NCBI GenBank assembly: GCA_963082975.1
Contig: OY720350.1
Coordinates: forward strand, 7,211,488 to 7,275,487
DNA: 64,000 bases
Reading direction: 5' to 3'
Source: Labia minor
Taxonomy: Eukaryota > Arthropoda > Insecta > Dermaptera > Spongiphoridae
Shown here: positions 58,441-64,000 of the stretch, piece by piece
How the letters are laid out: the number at the start of each line of letters is the position of its first letter
Numbering within the stretch: the stretch's first letter is position 1
Translations under genes and position numbers: made by a program
Notes under the pieces: generated by a model
The model's database searches: none
Told to the model about the DNA's origin: nothing
The model's input: only the letters and a program-made list of their open reading frames with translations

Positions 58441-58965
58441 TAAATCTATTATTTACAAACTGGGAAGCTTCAGGGATTTGGATGAAACATTGCCAGTGGA
58501 TTCCTTTTTTAATTCCAAAAAAACTTTCCTTATGCAATATTTCTCAGTCTCTTCTAGTTTACGAGATAAAAATTATTAAAATATGCATATAAATCCATTG
58601 ATATTCTATTTAGCTATCATATTTTATTAATTTAGTCAGCAGGGGGCTTCACTAATTTTCTATTTTTTCAGTTTTGATTCAGTTAATAAATAGATAATTT
58701 GGCTATATTCTAAATAATTTCACTATTATAATAAATAATCATATTTAGTTTTAAACTTGTTCACCATTTTTCATTTTTCAAATTATATTACATACAGTGC
58801 AATAAAATAAAATTTTAAATCTAAAGTAGATATATATATATATATTTAAAAGTTTTAGTTTAGATAGTAAGAGTTTCATTTTCTTCATGATATATTTCTT
58901 ATTGGAAACTTTTTTTTTAAATTTTTCTAAAAAAAAAACAAAACAAAAAACATATAATCATAAAT

Positions 58966-58996
<31 letters not shown>

Positions 58997-59625
58997 CATT
59001 TTTGTGATTTATCATCGAATTCAAAGTTAAACTCTTTGGTGTACTGTTGAACATCTGTTGGTTTTTCTATCAAGAAAAGTTCCTTTCGATCATTGCCGTT
59101 TGTATGTATTTCTGTATGTGTGTGTGTGTGTGTGTGTGTGTCTTTCTAAATGGGGTGTATTTCTTGTAGATAGATAGATGGATATAATAAATATTTTATT
59201 TTATCTTCATCTCTTTCTGTAATAAGATCAAACCCTCTTTTATTAAATATGTTTATGTAGAAAATTATATTTCATCGTATTTGAATTAGACTCCTTCGGG
59301 GATGGGGCAGGGATAAATTTAGAACAGAAATTAGAGAGACAGAGACAATTCAGTCTTTCCTCTGATTAACAATCCATTTAACTTCTTTTGCAGGAGGGGA
59401 TTATTGTTTAATATTTGCTTAAATACTATCAATTAATAATATTAGTACATGAACGAAAGAATTTGAATTATATATCGAATTATACCTGAAATTATTTTAT
59501 AAATTCAATAAATTTACAAGAAAATTTTTCCAAATATTTATAGACATTTTCCAAATTAGAATACCTCGTTATATGAGGTTATCAGAATTATTATAGTGTA
59601 ACATATTTATTTTTTTTATTTTTTT
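58441..59625. other. AT-rich DNA with microsatellites
   Basis: AT run at 58973-58995 and (TG)n at 59116-59140. No gene recognised. Confidence 0.5.
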
Positions 59626-59884
59626 TACTATTTCGCCAGAGGTAGTATTGCTATCATGAAAATTTTCGATGTTGAGATTTTGATGTTTTTATACGTTTTG
59701 AAGGTTCCTGAATCATTTTCACTAAGGTTGAGAAACAAGGTTGAGCCAAACATGCGCTGGTTTAATAAATAATATTTATTAATTTTAATTTATAATTAAT
59801 TCAATTTAATTTAAATATAATGTATTATGTTATTTAATCCAATTCAACTGCGGGATAGTCGAGTGGAGACACTCCAGCTAATTT
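59626..59884 (+). mobile_element. HINE-like family C copy 9, internally deleted
   Basis: Head TACTATTTCGCCAGAGGTAG and tail GATAGTCGAGTGGAG plus hairpin are present. The microsatellite and core are missing between GGTTGAG (about 59745) and CCAAACATGCG. Confidence 0.7.
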
Positions 59885-60701
59885 TTTAATACACTTTAAA
59901 AAAATATTTTATTATTATTATATGACTATTTTTACTTTCAGAAAAAGATGACATTTAAAATTATAAAATATAATAATGAATACCTCCAAAATTAATGGAT
60001 TAATAAGAATATAATATAAATTCAGACATTATTTTATATCCATCGTTGCATTAATATTCTTTTAAAGTCCATGAAAATATCAAATTGTCCATTTCGTCAT
60101 CCACGGTTGACCTAAATCGAATTTAATTAAACTTTAGCAATAAAATAATGTGTTAACTATAATAATAGTTTGTTATAATAAAAATTATTGGATATTATTA
60201 GATAGAATTAAAAAAAAACGAAAAAAAACAATTGGATTTTTTTTTTAGAAATTTTATTTTTAAATAATAACTATGATATAGTAGGGTCTATTTAATTTTT
60301 TAATATTTAAAATTACTAAAATTTTATTCAATAATTTCTGGTATACTAATATAATTGATGATTAATATTAGTTTTTAGGTTGGAGTTTTTAATAATAATA
60401 AGATAAATTTTTTAGAACATATAAATAAATACAAGAAATAAAATTTAAAATTTCTTCAATTGGTTATATTTGTATTATCTTGTTTCTAAATTCATGAACA
60501 TTTTTTTTTTTTTTGATATTCTCAGCAATTTCAAAGATAATAATCTTTTTTTTAAAAATCAAATAATTAAAATATAAATATTAATAATACTAATAAATAT
60601 GAAAAATGTTAACTAAAGTCATCTTGATTCATAGTTATGTTTTGATTTTACCATTTGTTGGCACCTGTCATTTATTACCTAAATTAAGGAAAAAAAAACA
60701 A
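59885..60701. other. AT-rich DNA, no gene seen
   Basis: Flanks the LTR element. No recognised repeats. Confidence 0.5.
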
Positions 60702-61568
60702 TGTAATGGGCCGCGTACTTACTTGCACCAATGCTAGAAAGAAGGTACGAGATCATGCCACCTATATGCGACGAATGTGTTAATTGTTTATTAAAAACAT
60801 CATTTAATTTATTTCAAGTATAATTTATTTAATTTGTTCATTTAATTAGGATACAATTATAAATCAAATTTAAATCATTAATATATTCACATACAATTTA
60901 TTTAATTTAACTTGTTTATTTAATTAATTTTACATTAATTCCTTCAATCATAATTTATATTATTTAATTTATTTATTCAATCAATTTTACATTAATTCTT
61001 TCAATTATAACTTATTTAATTCAACTTGCTTATTTAATTAATTTTATATTAATTCAGTTAATCATAATTCATATTATTTACTTTATTTATTCAATCAATT
61101 TTACATTAACTTATTTAATATATCTTATCCAAATTAATTCATTTATTTAATCAATTTCATACGAATTTATTCAAATGCATTTAATGTAATTAAATTTGCT
61201 TTACTCACACTCCCCTGGCCAGGAACACAGATTCACTAAACAGATCAAAATTAACACACACATCTTATAATTATCGATAATTCAATCACTTATTCTCTCG
61301 TGTACATTCTCCACTGCCTGCCACACTCTCGCTCGCTTTAGGTTCATCTCACCTTGAGCCTCCCCTCCTTCCCCTTTCGCCATCTCCTTCTCTCATCCTC
61401 TGTCTCCGTTGCACCCATTAGTAATCTTTCTTTTCTTACATAACGATCACCCTTGATTATATTTTTCCCACGGCTTAAAGAATGCCAACTCAACTTCCTT
61501 CTTATTATTCTAACACATTCTCACTATATAATAATGTATATTATATAATATATTTCCAATACATTACA
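60702..61568 (-). repeat. 3' LTR of an errantivirus-like element
   Basis: On the minus strand it starts TGTAATGTATTGG and ends GCGGCCCATTACA, with the short inverted repeat TGTAAT/ATTACA and TG...CA ends. It is preceded by a purine-rich tract. Length 867 bp. It contains a TTTATT (AATAAA on the minus strand) at about 60788 and an AT-rich array of imperfect tandem repeats (about 60895-61130). The 5' LTR lies beyond the window, so LTR identity and the target duplication cannot be checked. Confidence 0.75.
60895..61130. repeat. imperfect tandem repeats within the LTR
   Basis: About four alternating units of 55-62 bp, each containing TTATTYAATYAATTTTAYATTAA.. type sequence (for example TATTTAATTAATTTTACATT and TATTCAATCAATTTTACATT), arranged as two larger units of about 115 bp. 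Confidence 0.6.
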
Positions 61569-61583
61569 CTCCCCCACCCTTTA
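61569..61583 (-). promoter_or_regulatory. polypurine tract
   Basis: AAAGGGTGGGGGAG on the minus strand, directly next to the TGTAAT start of the LTR: the expected plus-strand primer site. Confidence 0.7.
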
Positions 61584-61628
61584 AAAAAGATTGTTTCGGG
61601 GTAAAGGTTTTTCCCGAAACAATCCTTT

Positions 61629-62165
61629 TCAACAGTTCGACCCCTCCTCTGTTTTGTCTATGTCCACATCACTTCCCAGTTGATTCTGCAGTTTCCCGGC
61701 CTTCCTCTTCCTCCGTGTACACTTCTTCCACCAAAGATACCCCACCAGTCCACACAGACTCACTAAGACTGCTCCACCACCGGTCCCGCCAGCGATAAGA
61801 TGCTGTTTCCTTTTGCCCTGTATCAACCTCGCCTCCTCCCGCAACCTGGATAATGGAACACTCATCGAGGTCCTTCCCAACTCAGCTCTTATCGACTCCA
61901 AGCTTTTCAGTCCCTCCGCCATTATTGTGTTCTCCTTACGTGATGTCTCTGTTATTAGGGGTTCTTCTTTATGGCCGGTAAATATCACTGGAGTTGGTAT
62001 CGTGATTCTCGATTGACCCGCGCTCCTAGACATCAACAGATGTTGATTTGTATATAGCTGACATCCCTCCGGAACGGTAACGATGCCTTGTTGATGTAGT
62101 TGGATATCATCGAATCTAGGTTTGCTATTGGTACGGCAACTTTGCCGGGCCACTTGAGGTCGTGA
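61629..62165 (-). pseudogene. env: env, C-terminal part with membrane anchor
   Basis: Continuation of the envelope gene in another frame, so the gene is broken near 62190-62225 (a run of six T lies there). The first in-frame start-like codon is a GTG at 62151-62153, but this is a continuation and not a separate gene. Conserved cysteines are at about residues 6 and 31. A single membrane segment lies at about 119-142 (LIAGGTGGGAVLVSLCGLVG), followed by a basic cytoplasmic tail (KKCTRRKRKAGK) and an acidic end. Matches the layout of insect errantivirus Env. Confidence 0.75.
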
Positions 62166-62169
62166 TATA

Positions 62170-63443
62170 CTATAATACCAATGGGAACCAGAATATGATG
62201 GTTCCCAAAAAATCAGTAATCGCCCCTAATAACACTTCCCATGAGCAGTAACTGTCTAGATGCTCCGCGTGTTTGAAGAAGAGGGCGCTGACACAACTGA
62301 GTTGGGATCGGGCTACGAGTGGGATAGGCTGTTGACACACCATCGGCTCCCGTCCCCGGCAGCTGTCCACATATCTATGTTCTAGCGTGGTATATTTTTG
62401 GTGGTCATGCGTTACGAGGATCCACGGGGAAATTTTCACTAGCTTGGTCCTCACTCCCCCCCGAGCTGTCGGCACAACATGAACGAAATATATTGTTCCT
62501 GACTGGGATACTGTCTTCAACGGAAGTGAGATCACGAAACGGATAGCGTTCTTGACACTATACACTTTCACTAATGATGTATCATAGTACTTATAAACAA
62601 ATCGTAATTCTAGCGGGGTCAGCCATTCCTGTCCTTCGGGGAGTTTCTTATTTATATCTATCATTAATTCTAATAACATTTTTGGGTTGATCAATCGCGC
62701 ATCGAGGCGTCCCGCTGCCGCCGATTGAACAATCCCGAGGACATCCTCTAACCAGTTTCGAACTGACGTCACTGCTTGCCCCAGGCGTCGTGTCTTAGTC
62801 ATTAATTCTAACGCTTCTTGAAAAAATTTTTCGGCTGCGTTTTGCCGTCCAAGTGTCCAATTAAAATTTCGGTCTATCAAAGTGGCTAATTCCAATAATG
62901 TTCTAGCATGCTGTTTAATCAAGTCGAAATTTTGATTAGTTTTATGGTCGAGTTGGTCTAATGCTGTGATTTGATCATCGAAGTAATGACTCATTTGTTC
63001 ATTAACTTCATTTAAATTTTGTAATCTGGTATTCAATTCCACCAGATCTTCATTATCTAAAGTTCCGAAAATGAATTTTAAAACGTGCCCCCCCGCGTCC
63101 ACCAGACCACGTCGACTTCGCGCCGGGGGTAGCATTTCACTCAAATGTGAAATAATCCCCTCCGTCATCTCGAAACTGGTCTTAATATAGGACATATCCT
63201 CCTTAAAATCTATTGCCTTCAAAGGTTCTCCTTCTAAGAGAGCGTATCGGTCATCCTGTAATTTCTCCAGAGAATTCCTGATGACCGATACCTTCCCTTG
63301 AATCTCTTTCACGTCGACTTCCGTTACAATCCGCCACTCATCTCCCGTAATTACCACATCGTCGACTGGTTCAAAATAGACTCCCAGTGGCATTATCTCC
63401 TCCCTCTCCCCCGCCTGCTTCCCCATCGCATCGTTAGTTTGGC
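62170..63443 (-). pseudogene. env: env, N-terminal and fusion-subunit part (baculovirus-F-like)
   Basis: An open frame of 418 residues from an ATG at 63426. GVYFEPVDDVVI near the start matches the usual mature N-terminus of errantivirus Env. A furin-type site RSRR is at 103-106, followed by a fusion-peptide-like stretch GLVDAGGHVLKFIFGTLDNE and a long helical region with heptad character (about 130-200). The frame ends prematurely at 62170 and continues in another frame (see 61629-62165). No signal peptide is visible: the first 15 residues are charged. A splice acceptor lies 17 bases upstream, so an upstream exon probably supplied the leader. GC content is much higher than in neighbouring DNA. 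Confidence 0.8.
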
Positions 63444-63466
63444 CTGTGAGAGAAGAAACAAAGAAA
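63443..63466 (-). promoter_or_regulatory. env splice acceptor
   Basis: On the minus strand TTCTTTGTTTCTTCTCTCACAG is followed by GCC, a strong pyrimidine tract and CAG placed between the end of pol and the env frame. Errantivirus env is known to be made from a spliced subgenomic RNA. Confidence 0.7.
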
Positions 63467-63468
63467 CA

Positions 63469-63999
63469 TTACTCCTTTTTTTTATGGAAATTCCAAATGG
63501 TTCTCTTTTTAGGACGCCCTACCCCTCTCTTTTTTGGTGGGACTCCAACGGGTGGTTTACTCGTATTAGGGTTCTTTGTCGCCCCGGCTGTTGTGGGAGG
63601 TCTTGTCCCCGGGCTACTGGTACTGGGTTGGGCCTCCACGCTACCCCTAACCGGGACATCTCTATTGGGTGGTGTGTGAGGAGGGTGTGCATTCTGGTCC
63701 CGAGTGTTGGGTGATTTCTCCGGGCTAGCCGGGGAATCTATATCCTCCCACCCCTCCTCCCTTTGATTTTCTTCATCCTGCGAAGTTTGTCCTGTTTCCC
63801 CTTGAGTAACGTGCTCACCGGTCTCTGTCTCCTGTCGCCCAGACTCTGGATCTCTTCTGTCAATTCTGAGGGATTCCTCTTCCCTTAGTGCTTCTGCGAT
63901 GTCTATTTCATCTTGGCTTTCTAAATTAATTACAGGAGGTGTTTCCTTCTCCCCTTCGGGCTCGATCTCCTCTATCTCGCTGGGTCTTGCGGAATAATC
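63469..63999 (-). CDS. pol: pol C-terminal tail (runs off the window)
   Basis: An uninterrupted 176-codon frame enters from beyond 64000 and stops at TAA (63469-63471). It is Glu/Asp/Pro/Ser/Thr-rich and disordered, ending in a basic patch with GVGRPKKR, similar to an AT-hook, then TIWNFHKKKE. Its position just before the env acceptor fits the extended integrase C-terminal region of an errantivirus Pol. No catalytic motif lies within the window, so the identity rests on context. It ends 25 bases before the env acceptor junction. Confidence 0.55.
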   Translation of the reverse strand, partial: DYSARPSEIEEIEPEGEKETPPVINLESQDEIDIAEALREEESLRIDRRDPESGRQETETGEHVTQGETGQTSQDEENQREEGWEDIDSPASPEKSPNTRDQNAHPPHTPPNRDVPVRGSVEAQPSTSSPGTRPPTTAGATKNPNTSKPPVGVPPKKRGVGRPKKRTIWNFHKKKE

Positions 64000-64000
64000 T

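Noticed and set aside
63298..63714. Plus-strand frames of 138 and 77 codons
   Set aside because: Antisense to env and pol; no independent support.
1..64000. CRISPR array or prokaryotic operon
   Set aside because: Repeats are dispersed eukaryotic transposons and microsatellites; no direct repeat-spacer periodicity and no bacterial gene clusters.

Overview
This 64 kb window is eukaryotic nuclear DNA from an arthropod, most likely an insect. By eye it is about three quarters A+T. Evidence for an insect: a Jockey-clade non-LTR retrotransposon, several mariner-type transposons including a DD41D (rosa-like) copy, a tRNA-derived SINE, hAT-type MITEs, Helentron-associated (HINE/DINE-1-like) elements, and the 3' half of an insect errantivirus-like LTR element with a baculovirus-F-like envelope gene. 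I cannot name the species. No complete host protein gene is visible. Two short GC-richer blocks with good splice sites (24.1-24.3 kb and 41.7-41.9 kb, both + strand) could be exons of a host gene whose introns hold most of the repeats.

Layout. 1-3.2 kb: a unit with perfect 44-bp terminal inverted repeats, holding a dead transposase fragment and a HINE of family A with a family B HINE nested in it. 3.2-8 kb: AT-rich DNA, a retroelement 3' end with a decayed hammerhead-like fold, a large inverted repeat, and a GC-rich promoter-like island. 8.3-15 kb: HINE B2, the rosa-like mariner carrying a copied 213-bp filler, and a hAT-type MITE (family D) interrupted by two family C HINEs. 15.9-21.4 kb: a MITE followed by an apparently full-length Jockey LINE (minus strand, both ORFs open). 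21.8-27.2 kb: hAT MITE, palindromic HINE B cluster, candidate exon, HINE C. 28-40.2 kb: five mariner-like fragments, one split by a 1.25 kb element with a perfect 8-bp target duplication, plus the first copy of a 1.5 kb composite HINE unit. 41.7-51.7 kb: second candidate exon, HINEs A/B/C, the second composite copy, and RTE-like LINE tails. 53-60 kb: SINEs, MITEs and degenerate HINEs. 60.7-64 kb: the LTR element (minus strand): 3' LTR, polypurine tract, env with one frame break, and the end of pol.

The best candidate for something undescribed is the HINE system. Families A, B and C differ in sequence but share one plan: T-rich 5' terminus, 10-13 bp subterminal inverted repeat, microsatellite, a conserved core, the 3' subterminal repeat, a short terminal stem-loop, and a CTTATT end. 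A composite unit occurs twice, bounded exactly by family C termini. Its upstream C remnant has lost the terminal stem-loop, which fits rolling-circle read-through past a missing terminator and capture of about 0.9 kb of neighbouring DNA. A second striking feature is a 213-bp filler inside the rosa-like mariner that matches a nested MITE/HINE junction 2.7 kb away with one difference, a footprint of templated break repair.
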